From positions 1 to 64,000 of the forward strand of contig NZ_AFIJ01000032.1 of the NCBI RefSeq assembly GCF_000214495.1: a DNA stretch of 64,000 nt, written 5' to 3'. How positions within the stretch are numbered: the stretch's first letter is position 1; each line of letters starts with the position of its first letter. The stretch comes from Megasphaera lornae. GTDB taxonomy: Bacteria; Bacillota; Negativicutes; Veillonellales; Megasphaeraceae. Shown piece after piece: positions 9,681 to 19,758 of the stretch. A program made the position numbers and the translations under genes. Under the pieces are notes generated by a model. The model was not told where the DNA came from. It did no database searches and saw only the letters and a list, made by a program, of their open reading frames with translations.

Positions 9681-10187
9681 TTATCTGCCGTCAGGCCAAA
9701 GCAACGTAATCGTCCCGCGTTGTAGACTGTCCCGGATCCTAATAATCCGCTGATTGGCAGACCCCCGAAAGAATAATCCCGGATCACGCAATGCATCGAT
9801 AAACGGTCCGTCCACCAGTACATCACAAAGAGATAACAACTCTTTTTTGTCCCTATCCCGAAGAATTCGTTCATACGTAAAACCGGAATATATCCAAATC
9901 GTTTTATCGGGAATACACTGTCGAACCCGTTTTACTAATGCCGTCAATCCCGCCGTATTTTGCATCGGTTCGCCCCCCAATAGAGTCAAGCCGCTGACAC
10001 TCGGAGACTGCATATACGTAATCACTTGTTGCGTCTCTTTTTCCGTCCACTCCGTACCGGCGGAAAAATCTTGATATTCCTCATTAAAACAGTTTACACA
10101 ATGATGGGTACACCCGGTCACAAAAACGGAAGTGCGAATCCCGGGCCCATTAGCGACATCAAATTGTCGTATTTGACCATACCGCAT
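9681..10187 (-). CDS. nrdG: Anaerobic ribonucleotide reductase activating protein NrdG
   Basis: Radical-SAM activase that generates the glycyl radical on NrdD. The CxxxCxxC cluster motif is VTGCTHHCVNCFN near residue 25-35, preceded by NGPGIRTSVF. GGEP (LLGGEPMQ) follows near residue 95. 168 residues, normal size. The ATG has a GTGAGG site and begins 11 bases after the nrdD stop, so it forms one operon with nrdD. Confidence 0.95.
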   Translation of the reverse strand: MRYGQIRQFDVANGPGIRTSVFVTGCTHHCVNCFNEEYQDFSAGTEWTEKETQQVITYMQSPSVSGLTLLGGEPMQNTAGLTALVKRVRQCIPDKTIWIYSGFTYERILRDRDKKELLSLCDVLVDGPFIDALRDPGLFFRGSANQRIIRIRDSLQRGTITLLWPDGR

Positions 10188-10198
10188 ACTATCCTCAC

Positions 10199-12349
10199 CT
10201 AAATATGAAGAACTCTATTTTTTATTTCTTTTGTTCGCCCTTCATTCCAGAAATTTTCTCCTAAATATCCGCAAGTCCGTCGAATCACCGTCAATTTTGT
10301 ACGATCCGTATTATGACAACGCGGGCATTCCCATTCATTGTCTTCATTTACTATAATTTCCCCGTCAAATCCGCAAGCATGACAATAATCCAATTTAGTA
10401 TTAAATTCAGCATAGGAAATATTATCATATATAAACTGAATCATCGACAATACAGCCGACACATTATGTGTCATATTGGGAATTTCCGCATACGAAATGC
10501 ACCCGCCGGTTGATTTCTTTTGAAACTCCGCTTCAAACAAGAACTTATCGAATACATTAATCGGTTCGCGCACATCCACATGATAACTGTTGGTATAATA
10601 CCCTTTATCCGTAACATCCGGAATATCTCCGAACCTGGCTCTGTCTATTTTACAAAAACGATTGGTCAAATTTTCCGCCGGTGTACCGTATAGAGCAAAC
10701 CCGATGCCGGTTTCAGCCTTCCATTTTTTTATATGGTCATCAAACACTTCCATCACTTTGAGTGCAAATGCCTTGCCTTCCGGAGTCGTGTGCGAACAAT
10801 GCTTCGTTAACAACGTCGCTTCATACATACCGATATACCCTAACGATAACGTGGCATAGCCGCCATAAATAAATTGTTCAATCGTTTCTCCCGGTTTTAA
10901 TCTGGCAATCGCGCCATATTGCCAATGAATGGGAGATACATCGGACGTAATCCGTTTTAAAAGTTCTACCCGCAAAAGCAGGGCTTTTTTACAAAGCTCC
11001 AACCGTTTTTCCAGTATTTGAAAAAACTTTTCTTCATCTCCGTCCGCTAAAATACCGATTTGAGGTAAATTAAGCGATACAACTCCCATATTGAACCGTC
11101 CGTCAAATTTATAGTTTCCGTCTTCATCTTTCCAAGGAGATAAAAAAGAACGACATCCCATGGGACTGAATACATTTCCTTCATAAATTTCTTTCATTTT
11201 CTTAGCCGAAATATAATCGGGATACATCCGTTTCGCCGTACATTCCGCAGCCAACTCCGTTAAATAAAAATACGGGCTGTCGGCCGTCACATTATGCGTA
11301 TCCAATACATAAATCAGTTTCGGAAACGCCGGCGTCACATATACATCCGCTTCATTTTTAATACCTTTAATACGCTGACGCAGTAATTCTTCGGTAATCA
11401 TAGCAGCTTCTTTGGCATAGGCATACTCCGGTTTGAAGTACATAAACAGCGTGACAAACGGCGCCTGTCCATTAGTCGTCATTAAGGTGTTGATTTGATA
11501 TTGTACAGTTTGAATCCCGTCTTTAATTTCTTTTTTAGTTCGTTTCCAGGCAATTTCTTCCGCTTTTTTCGTATCCGGTTCAATGCCGTATACTTCCCGT
11601 TGTTCTTCCACTACGGCAGCCATGTATTTTTCAAAAGACTTACGCACATAGGGCGCTAAAATACGATCAATGCCGTTAATAGATTGCCCGCCGTATTGTC
11701 CGCTGGCCACTTGTGCAATAATTTGAGTGGTTACGGTACAAGCCACCTGAAAGGACTTCGGCGTATCTATTTTTTTGCCGTTAATAACCGTACCGTTTTT
11801 TAACATATCTTCCAAATTAATCAAACAACAATTAAACATAGGTTGAATAATATAATCCATATCATGAAAATGAATGGCGCCGGAATCATGTGCCTGCACA
11901 ATATCGGCCGGAATTAATTTTCTTCTCGCAATATCCTTCGATACTTCCCCGGCAATCAGATCCCGTTGTGTCGATACGACATGCCCATTCTTATTGGAAT
12001 TTTCATTAAGTACATCCAAATTCGTATTATCCAACAAGCCGAACACATCCGAATCGGTAGTGTTCGTTTGCCGTTTAAATGCCTGAATGGCCTTATAATT
12101 TTCATACGCCCGGGCGGTTGCCGGATTATTATATTTTAATAAAAATTCATATACTTTATCTTCAATCCCGTATATAGTCATATCTTTACGTAAAGAAACG
12201 GCGTAATGTTCGATTTCTTCCGCAATCTTTTCCGCCTGCCCCGGTTCATATACACCGCTGCTGCTGTTCATTGCTTTTTCAATAGCCACCACAATTTTAT
12301 TGCGATCAAATACCACACGCGTTCCATTGCGCTTGATTACTTCCAACAT
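10199..12349 (-). CDS. nrdD: Anaerobic (class III) ribonucleoside-triphosphate reductase NrdD
   Basis: Makes deoxyribonucleotides without oxygen, using formate as reductant in the classical enzyme. The product has 716 residues: an N-terminal ATP-cone (VIKRNGTRVVFDRNKI), the catalytic core, and a C-terminal zinc site (CHACG and CPRC) followed by the glycyl-radical segment RRTCGYLG. All key parts are present. The gene starts at ATG 12349 after GGGTGGGGG and is driven by the promoter at 12443-12471. The class III enzyme fits a strict anaerobe. Confidence 0.97.
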   Translation of the reverse strand: MLEVIKRNGTRVVFDRNKIVVAIEKAMNSSSGVYEPGQAEKIAEEIEHYAVSLRKDMTIYGIEDKVYEFLLKYNNPATARAYENYKAIQAFKRQTNTTDSDVFGLLDNTNLDVLNENSNKNGHVVSTQRDLIAGEVSKDIARRKLIPADIVQAHDSGAIHFHDMDYIIQPMFNCCLINLEDMLKNGTVINGKKIDTPKSFQVACTVTTQIIAQVASGQYGGQSINGIDRILAPYVRKSFEKYMAAVVEEQREVYGIEPDTKKAEEIAWKRTKKEIKDGIQTVQYQINTLMTTNGQAPFVTLFMYFKPEYAYAKEAAMITEELLRQRIKGIKNEADVYVTPAFPKLIYVLDTHNVTADSPYFYLTELAAECTAKRMYPDYISAKKMKEIYEGNVFSPMGCRSFLSPWKDEDGNYKFDGRFNMGVVSLNLPQIGILADGDEEKFFQILEKRLELCKKALLLRVELLKRITSDVSPIHWQYGAIARLKPGETIEQFIYGGYATLSLGYIGMYEATLLTKHCSHTTPEGKAFALKVMEVFDDHIKKWKAETGIGFALYGTPAENLTNRFCKIDRARFGDIPDVTDKGYYTNSYHVDVREPINVFDKFLFEAEFQKKSTGGCISYAEIPNMTHNVSAVLSMIQFIYDNISYAEFNTKLDYCHACGFDGEIIVNEDNEWECPRCHNTDRTKLTVIRRTCGYLGENFWNEGRTKEIKNRVLHI

Positions 12350-12442
12350 ATAGTTACCCCCACCCGTTTCTCACATATACCGCTCACCCGCGGCCGAATA
12401 AAAAGCAATACTCTTTTTGTCTTCTTTGCTGAATACGTCCTT

Positions 12443-12471
12443 ATCATACTATATGTTGTATATGACGTCAA
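12443..12471 (-). promoter_or_regulatory. SigmaA-type promoter of nrdDG
   Basis: On the minus strand, TTGACG and TATGAT are separated by exactly 17 bases and lie about 95 bases before nrdD. Imperfect palindromes, one of them around 12470-12485, overlap the promoter and could bind a repressor such as NrdR. Their centres are about 23 bases apart rather than the usual 31-32, so I do not call NrdR boxes. Confidence 0.6.
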
Positions 12472-12509
12472 TGTGTATACATTACCTTGTATTGTTTCTA
12501 AGTATTATC

Positions 12510-12544
12510 AAAAATACCGCCATGCCGTAACATAGCGGTATTTT
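12510..12544 (-). terminator. Terminator after tcdA
   Basis: Ten-base stem (12511-12520 with 12535-12544) whose minus strand continues into T5. It follows the tcdA stop and precedes the nrdD promoter. Confidence 0.8.
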
Positions 12545-12584
12545 CTTCCGCGCTTCTCCTGTGCATAACTGAAAAAAAATTTTT

Positions 12585-13295
12585 TCAAGCCAATTCCGCC
12601 AAATCGCGTATAACGACTCCCCCCATAATCATTCCCACCGCGGCCGGTACAAACGAAATACTTCCCGGTGAAGGATGTGCCTCTGTCGACGCCCGACCAA
12701 CAGCACACGGTTTTTCTTTAGAATACACCACCTTCACACCGTGAATATTTCGTTTTTTCAATTCTTTCCGCAAAATTTTTGCCAATGGATCTACCGACGT
12801 TTTTTCTATGGTAGTTACTTCAAATAATTCCGGATGCAATTTATTTCCGGCGCCCATAGAAGAAATGACCGGAATATGATGTATATACGCTTCTTCAATA
12901 ACGGCAATTTTTGCCCGCACCGTATCGACAGCATCTACCACATAATTCACCCCGCTTGCGGCAATAAATCCGGCATGCGTTTCAGGTAAATAAAACTCCG
13001 CATAGGTTTCTATCTGTAAATCGGGATTAATAGTAAGCAATCGTTCTTTCATAACGTCTACTTTTTTCTTACCTATTGTCGCCGTCGTAGCCCCCAATTG
13101 GCGATTTATATTGGAAGGATCGAAACAGTCGGCGTCCATCATAATTAATTTGCCAATCCCCGCCCGTACCAACGCTTCCGCCGCAAAGGAGCCCACGCCG
13201 CCCGCGCCGAATAAAAGCACGGCCCGTTCGGCTAACAACGCTACCTTCTCACGGCCGATAAGACGCTCCGTACGCTGTGTGTATAACGGATTCAT
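12585..13295 (-). CDS. tcdA: tRNA threonylcarbamoyladenosine dehydratase TcdA
   Basis: ThiF/E1-like ATP-dependent enzyme that cyclises t6A37 in tRNA to ct6A. The N terminus RTERLIGREKV is followed by the nucleotide-binding LFGAGGVGSF, DADCFDPSNINRQ and a VVDAVDT segment, as in CsdL/TcdA. About 236 residues. The ATG at 13295 has GGAGGTG upstream and overlaps the VOC gene stop as ATGA. The two are therefore coupled in translation. Confidence 0.9.
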   Translation of the reverse strand: MNPLYTQRTERLIGREKVALLAERAVLLFGAGGVGSFAAEALVRAGIGKLIMMDADCFDPSNINRQLGATTATIGKKKVDVMKERLLTINPDLQIETYAEFYLPETHAGFIAASGVNYVVDAVDTVRAKIAVIEEAYIHHIPVISSMGAGNKLHPELFEVTTIEKTSVDPLAKILRKELKKRNIHGVKVVYSKEKPCAVGRASTEAHPSPGSISFVPAAVGMIMGGVVIRDLAELA

Positions 13296-13660
13296 GCCCG
13301 CACCTCCGGAATAATTTCCAACCAATAGCCGTCAGGATCGGCAATAAAGTAAATGCCCATTTCCGAATTTTCATATACAACACAGCCCATTTTTTTATGT
13401 TTTGCCAATGCTCCTGCAAAATCTCGTACACTAAATGCCGTATGAAATTCATTTTCTCCTAAATTATAGGGTTCCGTTCTTCCCTTTAACCACGTTAATT
13501 CTAAACAAAAAGAGGTTTTGCCGTCCCCTAAATACACAATCGTAAAAGCATCTTTTTCAATTCGTCGTACTTCTTGCAGTCCCAATGCTTCTTCATAAAA
13601 AGCTAAACTGCGGGATAAATCCAAGACATTAAAATTCGTATGTAAAAAAACAAAATCCAT
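13292..13660 (-). CDS. VOC (glyoxalase I-like) family protein
   Basis: Small metal-dependent vicinal-oxygen-chelate protein of 122 residues. It has two betaalphabetabetabeta halves: HTNFNVLDLSRSLAFYEEALGL and, later, FIADPDGYWLEIIP. Candidate metal ligands are His near the N terminus, Glu in FCLELTW, His in FHTAFSV and Glu in YWLEIIP. It could be a lactoylglutathione-lyase-like or methylmalonyl-CoA-epimerase-like enzyme, and the substrate is not predictable. I chose the ATG at 13660, with GGAGG upstream. It overlaps tcdA by four bases. Confidence 0.85.
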   Translation of the reverse strand: MDFVFLHTNFNVLDLSRSLAFYEEALGLQEVRRIEKDAFTIVYLGDGKTSFCLELTWLKGRTEPYNLGENEFHTAFSVRDFAGALAKHKKMGCVVYENSEMGIYFIADPDGYWLEIIPEVRA

Positions 13661-13694
13661 AGCGCTTCCTCCTTTATATGCGTACCGTTCACCA

Positions 13695-16600
13695 TTACAA
13701 TAATTCAAAAGCCGCCGCGCTGCCGCGATCACTTTTCGTGATAATCAACCGGGTTGTAATACGTTCCCGCAATTCCGGAACATGCGAAATAATTCCCACC
13801 AGCCGACCGTCTCCCTGCAATTGTAATAATGTTTTTAATGCGAAATCCAGCGTTTCTCCGTCCAAGGTGCCGAACCCTTCATCGATAAAAATAGTATCTA
13901 AATGAATGCCGCCCGAATAGGCTTGCACTACATCCGCCAACCCCAAGGCCAACGACAAAGACGCTAAAAAGGTTTCTCCTCCCGATAAGGTATTAGCCGG
14001 TCGGGCATACCCCGTATAATGATCAAAGACCGCTATATCCAAACCGATTTGCCGCGTACGCTTATCTTCCCAATGCACGGAACGTTGCAATTCATACCGT
14101 TGCCGACTCATGGTTTGCAGTCGTAAATTCGCAGCCCGCAACACTTCATCCAATAACGCGCCCAATACATACCGTTCAAAATTAATCCCGGTTTGCTTCC
14201 CGCTGATCAATTCATATAATCCGCCTACTACCTTATATTGGTCCATTAATTCCTGCTGTCGCTTATGTCGTGCGGCTATTTTTTGATAAATTTCTTCCGC
14301 TTGCTGTACTTGTTGCTTATATTCCGCTTGTTGTTTGATAAGGACATGTAAGTCGTTTTCTCCGGCATCATATTGTTTTTGTTGTATTTCCGGATCGGGG
14401 CGACTTTTTCCCTGTATCATCGTCTGCTCCTGCTTAATAATCCCTATAATTTCTTGCCGCCGATCCGTATACTGTTGCAAACATTCCTTTTCTTTTTTTA
14501 AATCTACCTGTTTTTGTTGCCATACTTTACACGCTGCAATGTCTGCAAATCCTGCCGCCTGTACGCGTTGCCGCACTTCCGGTTCTTCTTTCTTATATAC
14601 GTCCTGCAAATATTTATATTGCTCGCGTCGTTCCTTTGCCCTGCCCTTTGCACCTTCTACACTACGCGCCGCTTCATTTTTTCTTTCCTCCGCATGACGT
14701 AAGTTCTCTTCATATTCCGCCTGCTTTGTTTGTAATGTATGAATTTCGCTTGTAATCTTATTCGTTAACCGATACGATGCGGGGATCTCCGCTTCCATCT
14801 GTTGCTTTTCCGTTTCCTTACGACTGACCTTGGTCGCCCATTGAACTTGTTGCTGCCGACAATCTTGTACTTTTTTTTCTTGTTCCGCTACGCACGTTTC
14901 CCACTGGGGAGCTTCTTTCGCCTGTATCTCTTGTTGCCGTAAACTTTTTTCCCATTGTTTACCAAGAAGTTCTCCGTCCTGTATTTCCTGCTGCCATTGC
15001 GCCGATGTTTTCTCGTCATTTTCCGGCATAGGCGCTTCTGTATACTGCGTTTGCAAACTTTCCAGAGTACCGCACGCTTTTTCATATGCCAGCTTGCAAT
15101 CCTGCCATTGCTGTTGCGCCGTATGAGCCGCCTGTTTTTTATCTTCCACTTCCTCTTCGGCGGGAATCCATGCAGTCGGCAAAGCCGGCTGCGGATGCGC
15201 CGTCGCGCCGCATACGGGACAAGGAGTCCCGTCCGTTAACGTCTTCGCTAAAATAGATGCCTGTCCTTGTATAAACAAACAATGGGCTCTTTCATACGTA
15301 CAGGTCGCGTCTGCCGCCGCTTGTTTTGCAGCTTGCAGTTGTTCTTTTATCGCATCTGCCGCCGCTTGTTGCGTCTGTATACGTGTGCGTAAGCTTTCCC
15401 GCAATTGCGCTTTTTTGCGCTTCTTCTTGTAAACGAATAATTTTCACTTTTTGCTGCTGCAAAGCCAGTTTTATTGCCGCCGCTTCCTGCACCGCCCGCT
15501 GCGCGGCTTGCAACCTTTCTTTATACTGCGTTAACGTTGCCGCTTCTTTTTCAATCGCCTCTTCCCGGTCTCTCGCCTCCTGCCGAACTATTTCCACCTC
15601 TCTGCACAAGGACTCGTATCCGGCAGCTTTAGGAAGCCATAACTGTAACTGTACCGAACGCTCCTCATACTGACGGTACAGATCTTTTTTATCCACCCAT
15701 TGTTGATACGTGTGCACCGCCTTTGCAGCTTGCTTTTCCGCTTCTTTTACTTGTCTGTCGGCCTCTTCCCCGGCACGCGCCGCCTGTTTTCCCCGCTCGA
15801 TAATATCCTGTAAATAATTGCAGGCATCCGTCAATCTCTGCGCTTGTTCTATGCGTTCAATATTTTTCTTGCGAAGTTCCATAGACTCTGCCTGTGCCGC
15901 TAATTTCTCTTCTTCTTTTCGAGCGTTATCTAAAATTTTAAAATGCTCGTCTAAACGCTTAGCTTGTGTCAATTGTACCTGTATGCGGTTAATTTCCTTT
16001 TTTTTCGCGGCAATCGCCTCGGTTATGACCCGACATTTATCTTTTCCCTGCCGTATATACTCCGTTAATTCTTCCGGCGTAGCAACCGACACCATCGCCA
16101 ACGCCTGTGCATTTTGTTCTTCTAAGGTTTGATATTCCTGTTGTAATGCATCATATCGTTCTTTTGCCAATTCTTGAAACCTGGCATATCGTTGCGTATG
16201 AAATAAGACCTGCATAATTTGTTGCCGCTCTGTCGAATTAGCCAGTAACAATCGCCTGAAATCGCCTTGCGGCAACAACACTACCTGTCTGAATTGATCC
16301 GATTTAAACCCGAGAATCTCCTCTACTTTGGCATTGACGTTTTTCGTCGCCAATACGGCCGTATCCTTTCCCTGCCCGTCCGTTTCATAAAAAGCAACGG
16401 CAGCGGCCGCTTTTTTTAATCCTGTTCCACGAATTTTGGCAATTTCCTGCTCCGGACTGCGTTCAATACGATAATATTTGGTTCCTACAGCAAAGGAAAA
16501 AGACACTTTGGTCGCCAACGTCGGCGCGGCATATTCACTGCGCATATGCGTACCGGAACGACGATTGCCGCTGGTATCTCCATACAACGCATAACACATA

Positions 16601-16740
16601 GCATCCAATACCGTCGTTTTTCCGGCTCCTGTAGGTCCGCAAATTAAAAAAAGGCGTCGCGTTCCCAATTTCCGAAAATCAATGACCTGTTTTTCGGCAT
16701 AAGGTCCGAACGCCTGCATTTCCAAATACAACGGCATCAT
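13695..16740 (-). pseudogene. sbcC: Exonuclease subunit SbcC, reading frame broken by one base
   Basis: ATPase/coiled-coil subunit of the SbcCD (Rad50/Mre11-type) nuclease that cuts hairpins and double-strand ends. The 5' part (from ATG 16740) has Walker A ICGPTGAGKTT. The 3' part, in another frame, has the zinc hook CPVCG near 15215, the TLSGGETFLASLSLALGLA signature and Walker B IFIDEGFGTLDG. The 5' frame runs on to a stop at 15292, the 3' frame is open from about 15404, and both are coiled-coil coding. An A6 run on the minus strand (15411-15416) has one base too many; five A would join QEEAQK to AQLRESL. It overlaps sbcD (ATGA). Either a real mutation or a sequence error. Confidence 0.9.
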
Positions 16741-17885
16741 AACAATCCGTCTCCCCCTTCTTGCCACAAACGACGCCAAAGCGTTTCTGTCCATTCTTTT
16801 TCATGTTCCGACAAAGTACGTCCGTCCCGCATAGCCATGGTAAAATTTAAAAACAGTTCCCGCTCATTAGTATGACGCACATCAAACTTTCGTTCCGGCG
16901 CCCCCTGAATCATTCGATTGGGAGTTTCTAATGCCAAAACATGCGGATATTTTTTTCGCAATTTTGCCAACCCGTCCAATATCGGTTCTTCATCTTCCAG
17001 TCGTACTAACAGAAAATCCTCTTTATTTGCCTCCGGCCGCGTCATAATATCAGCAAACCGACCTTGTATAATCCGCACATCATGCTGCGGTACAAGCGGA
17101 ATTTGTTCCCATGCAACATGCCCTTTCGCATCTATTTCTACAATACTGACCCCTTTCTTTTGCTTCGCTTCGCCAAATGAATACTTTAATAAACTGCCTG
17201 CATACCGCACATTATCCCGACCGCCGGCTTTTTGCGGGCCATGTAAATGACCTAACGCCGTATACGAAAACCCGTCAAAACAAGATACATCCACACATTC
17301 ACTGCCACCGATAGCCAGGGGCCGTTCCGAATCGCAAGGCACACCGCCGGTTACAAAGGCATGCGCCACACACACCGAGCGGGTATCCTGCACGATTTTT
17401 TGTGCCGACCGCAAACACCGCAATGCCGTTTCATGATCTTTTACCGTTTCCTCACTATAATATTGTCGCACTACTGCCGGTTCAGCAAAAGGAAGTAAAT
17501 AAAAAGAAACCGCTCCGTATCGGTCTTCCAAGACAATAGGACTGTGCAACGTAGCCAATTCCCCGCCGATAAAAATACCTTCTTTTTCCATCAAAGCGTT
17601 GCCGAAGGAAAGTCTGGTGGCACTGTCATGATTGCCGCTAATTATAAAACAGGGGACATGGGCTTCCACCGCTATTTTAGTCAATATTTCATCGAATAAC
17701 GCGACTGCGCCTACAGGCGGTAAGCTTCTGTCATATATATCTCCGGCAATAATCAGCGCTTCTATCCGTTCTTCTTTAATTAACGGTAAAAGTTGTTGCG
17801 TCAACACATGGGCCTGTTCTTCCGTCAAATATTCTCCATAAAACATTTTTCCTAAATGCCAATCAGCGGTATGTAAGATTCTCAT
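16737..17885 (-). CDS. sbcD: Exonuclease subunit SbcD
   Basis: Mre11-like metallophosphoesterase nuclease of the SbcCD complex. 382 residues. The phosphoesterase motifs are in order: HTADWHLGK at the N terminus, AGDIYDRS near residue 50, GNHDS near 85, AHAFVTGG, and YTALGHLHGPQ near 220. It has an AGGAGT site and ends in an ATGA overlap with sbcC. Its partner sbcC is frame-disrupted as sequenced, so this subunit may lack its ATPase. Confidence 0.95.
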   Translation of the reverse strand: MRILHTADWHLGKMFYGEYLTEEQAHVLTQQLLPLIKEERIEALIIAGDIYDRSLPPVGAVALFDEILTKIAVEAHVPCFIISGNHDSATRLSFGNALMEKEGIFIGGELATLHSPIVLEDRYGAVSFYLLPFAEPAVVRQYYSEETVKDHETALRCLRSAQKIVQDTRSVCVAHAFVTGGVPCDSERPLAIGGSECVDVSCFDGFSYTALGHLHGPQKAGGRDNVRYAGSLLKYSFGEAKQKKGVSIVEIDAKGHVAWEQIPLVPQHDVRIIQGRFADIMTRPEANKEDFLLVRLEDEEPILDGLAKLRKKYPHVLALETPNRMIQGAPERKFDVRHTNERELFLNFTMAMRDGRTLSEHEKEWTETLWRRLWQEGGDGLL

Positions 17886-17900
17886 TTCATACTCCTCATA

Positions 17901-17938
17901 AAAAAAAGGTTACAGACATAAGATGTTCTATAACCCTT
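17901..17938 (-). terminator. Terminator between the perR-like gene and sbcD
   Basis: An eight-base stem with one G-T pair and an inner ACAT/ATGT helix, followed by T7 on the minus strand. It directly follows the PerR-like stop. Confidence 0.75.
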
Positions 17939-17949
17939 ATCTTACTACA

Positions 17950-18360
17950 TTATTCTTTTTCCTGACAGTCCTTACATACACCGATAAATGATAAATTCAT
18001 ATCGTCTATAGAAAAACCCGTTTGTCGTTCCGCTTCCCGTATAAGCGGTTCCTGCTCAATATTCACATCAAACACTTGGTTACATTTCACGCAACGAATA
18101 TGTGCATGAGATGCCGTTTTGTAATCATATCGATGCGAATCCTCACCGCACTGCAAAACACGTACTACGCCGATCTTGGCAAAAATTTCCATGGTCTTAT
18201 ATACAGTTGCCAGACTCATGGAAGGATAATTCGGCTGCAATTGTTTATAAATACTCTCCGCATTGGGATGTGTCGTATTATGATTAATCGCCTCATACAC
18301 CGCTAAGCGCTGCGGAGTAACCTTATATCCATTGGTTCTCAACATTTCCGCGATATTCAT
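17950..18360 (-). CDS. perR: Fur-family metalloregulator, probably PerR
   Basis: Winged-helix metal-dependent repressor of 136 residues. The DNA-binding N half reads TPQRLAVYEAI and SLATVYKTMEIFAK. The dimerisation half has a HIRCVKCNQVFDV segment and a C-terminal CKDC pair, which together form the structural Zn(Cys)4 site. The regulatory site includes HRYDYKTASHAHIRC; the Asp here instead of Glu is more like PerR (peroxide sensing with Fe/Mn) than Fur, but that is inference. The ATG has AAGGAGG. It could control the oxidative-stress or iron genes in this window. Confidence 0.8.
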   Translation of the reverse strand: MNIAEMLRTNGYKVTPQRLAVYEAINHNTTHPNAESIYKQLQPNYPSMSLATVYKTMEIFAKIGVVRVLQCGEDSHRYDYKTASHAHIRCVKCNQVFDVNIEQEPLIREAERQTGFSIDDMNLSFIGVCKDCQEKE

Positions 18361-18435
18361 GAAAGCCTCCTTTTCCCCGATAAGCTATCTGCCGGGATTT
18401 TTTTAAATCAGTATTTAAAAAATATTCTTTCTTAT

Positions 18436-18464
18436 ATTGTAACCGTTATTAAAACAAATTTCAA
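18436..18464 (-). promoter_or_regulatory. Promoter of the perR-like gene
   Basis: Minus-strand TTGAAA and TACAAT boxes are separated by 17 bases, about 75 bases before the start codon. The region is very AT-rich; no clean PerR box (TTATAAT-N-ATTATAA) is visible. Confidence 0.5.
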
Positions 18465-18624
18465 TATTTAAATAATGTTTCAACAAATTCAAACATTTTC
18501 GCCCTACAAACCGCAAGAATATACCGCTTTCTTTATACACAATCAAACTATCTCATCATTCGCCGGCAAGCTGTCAACTCACACACAAAAAAAAGAACCC
18601 ACTAACGTAGATTCTTTCTTGTAC

Positions 18625-18716
<92 letters not shown>

Positions 18717-18756
18717 AAATTATATACCTACCTTGTCAGAAAACTTATACAAAATA

Positions 18757-18833
18757 TGGTCGGGGCGACAGGATTTGAACCTGCGACCTCTTAGTCCCGA
18801 ACCAAGCGCGCTACCAAACTGCGCCACGCCCCG
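18757..18833 (-). tRNA. tRNA-Pro (anticodon CGG)
   Basis: A 77-base tRNA with acceptor strands CGGGGCG and CGCCCCG. The anticodon loop TTCGGGA gives CGG, reading the codon CCG. CCA is encoded. It lies 40 bases upstream of tRNA-Ser on the same strand, so they are probably one transcript. Confidence 0.95.
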
Positions 18834-18877
18834 CTACCTGACTTGTATATAATACCATATTTCATTAAAAAGTCAAG

Positions 18878-19591
18878 CTACTTTTTTGCAAAATTCCGGT
18901 TCTTTTTGAAAATACAAGCTCTATATCGCCACCCTACACCGCCGCCGATAGTAAGCAACAAACAAAGCCCTTTTCCTGCCCATAAATATTGATTTACTTT
19001 TGGAAAATACGATAGTAAATACCCGTCCGTAAATATCATGGAAGCTGCCGCCCAAGCTAAAATAGCGCCGCCCATATAGATTAAAACAGGAAAGCGATTC
19101 ATAATCTTTACTACCACCGTGCTGCCAAAAATGATAATCGGCACAGAAATCATCATTCCCAAGATTAATAAGCCCCAATGATTATTCGTAACACCTACAA
19201 TTCCCAACACATTATCCATACTCATTAAAGCGTCCGCCGCAATGATCGTTTGCACCGCTCCGAGCAGAGAACTTTTTGCCGCCACTCCGCGGGCCGCCTC
19301 TTCCCCTTGAGAACCGATAAGCTTCATTCCGATATACAGTAGTAATATACCGCCTATTGTTTTGGCGAAAGGAATGCGAAGGAGCAGGGAAACAGCAAAC
19401 GCCATAATAAATCGCAAGCCGATGGCTCCTATCGTACCGTATATAATCGCCTTTTTTTGTAAATCGGGTCGCAAATTTTTTGCCGCCATACCAATAACGA
19501 CAGAATTATCCGCACCTAATGCCAAATCCAACAAAATAACTTGTAATACCATGGTAATATCGAACATTACCGCCGCTTCCAATGCTTTCAA
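18878..19591 (-). CDS. TerC/YjbE-family integral membrane protein
   Basis: About 237 residues and six to seven membrane helices. TerC-family acidic motifs are present: DLALGADNSVVIGMAA near residue 22 and ADALMSMDNVLGI near residue 115. Members include metal exporters, notably for manganese, during or after export of metalloenzymes. The start is a TTG (19589-19591), eight bases after GGAGG. No yybP-ykoY manganese riboswitch, which often precedes this family, is visible upstream. Confidence 0.85.
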   Translation of the reverse strand: MKALEAAVMFDITMVLQVILLDLALGADNSVVIGMAAKNLRPDLQKKAIIYGTIGAIGLRFIMAFAVSLLLRIPFAKTIGGILLLYIGMKLIGSQGEEAARGVAAKSSLLGAVQTIIAADALMSMDNVLGIVGVTNNHWGLLILGMMISVPIIIFGSTVVVKIMNRFPVLIYMGGAILAWAAASMIFTDGYLLSYFPKVNQYLWAGKGLCLLLTIGGGVGWRYRACIFKKNRNFAKK

Positions 19592-19707
19592 TCGAAAACC
19601 TCCATGTCCTTTATTATTTTAACAGATGTTTTTAGTATAACAGAAAATCTTTTTTTCGTATAATGCTTCTTTATTCCCTATAATACATATATTATTACTG
19701 CATGTAA

Positions 19708-19741
19708 CAAAAAACCGGGTAAAGCCAAAGGCTTTACCCGG
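19708..19741 (-). terminator. Terminator of the D-lactate dehydrogenase gene
   Basis: A 12-base perfect stem (19715-19726 with 19730-19741) and a three-base loop, with T6 following on the minus strand. Confidence 0.93.
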
Positions 19742-19758
19742 TAAGTAAATACGTTGTA

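Noticed and set aside
12440..12490. NrdR boxes at the nrdD promoter
   Set aside because: Two palindromic elements exist but their spacing (about 23 bases) does not match the usual 31-32.
15405..15420. Programmed frameshift in sbcC
   Set aside because: The required shift is +1 (or -2) at only six A, while the A-AAA-AAG type of site works by -1. No stimulatory stem was recognised. An indel or error is simpler.
19592..19700. yybP-ykoY manganese riboswitch before the TerC gene
   Set aside because: No conserved loop sequences of this class are present in the short AT-rich leader.
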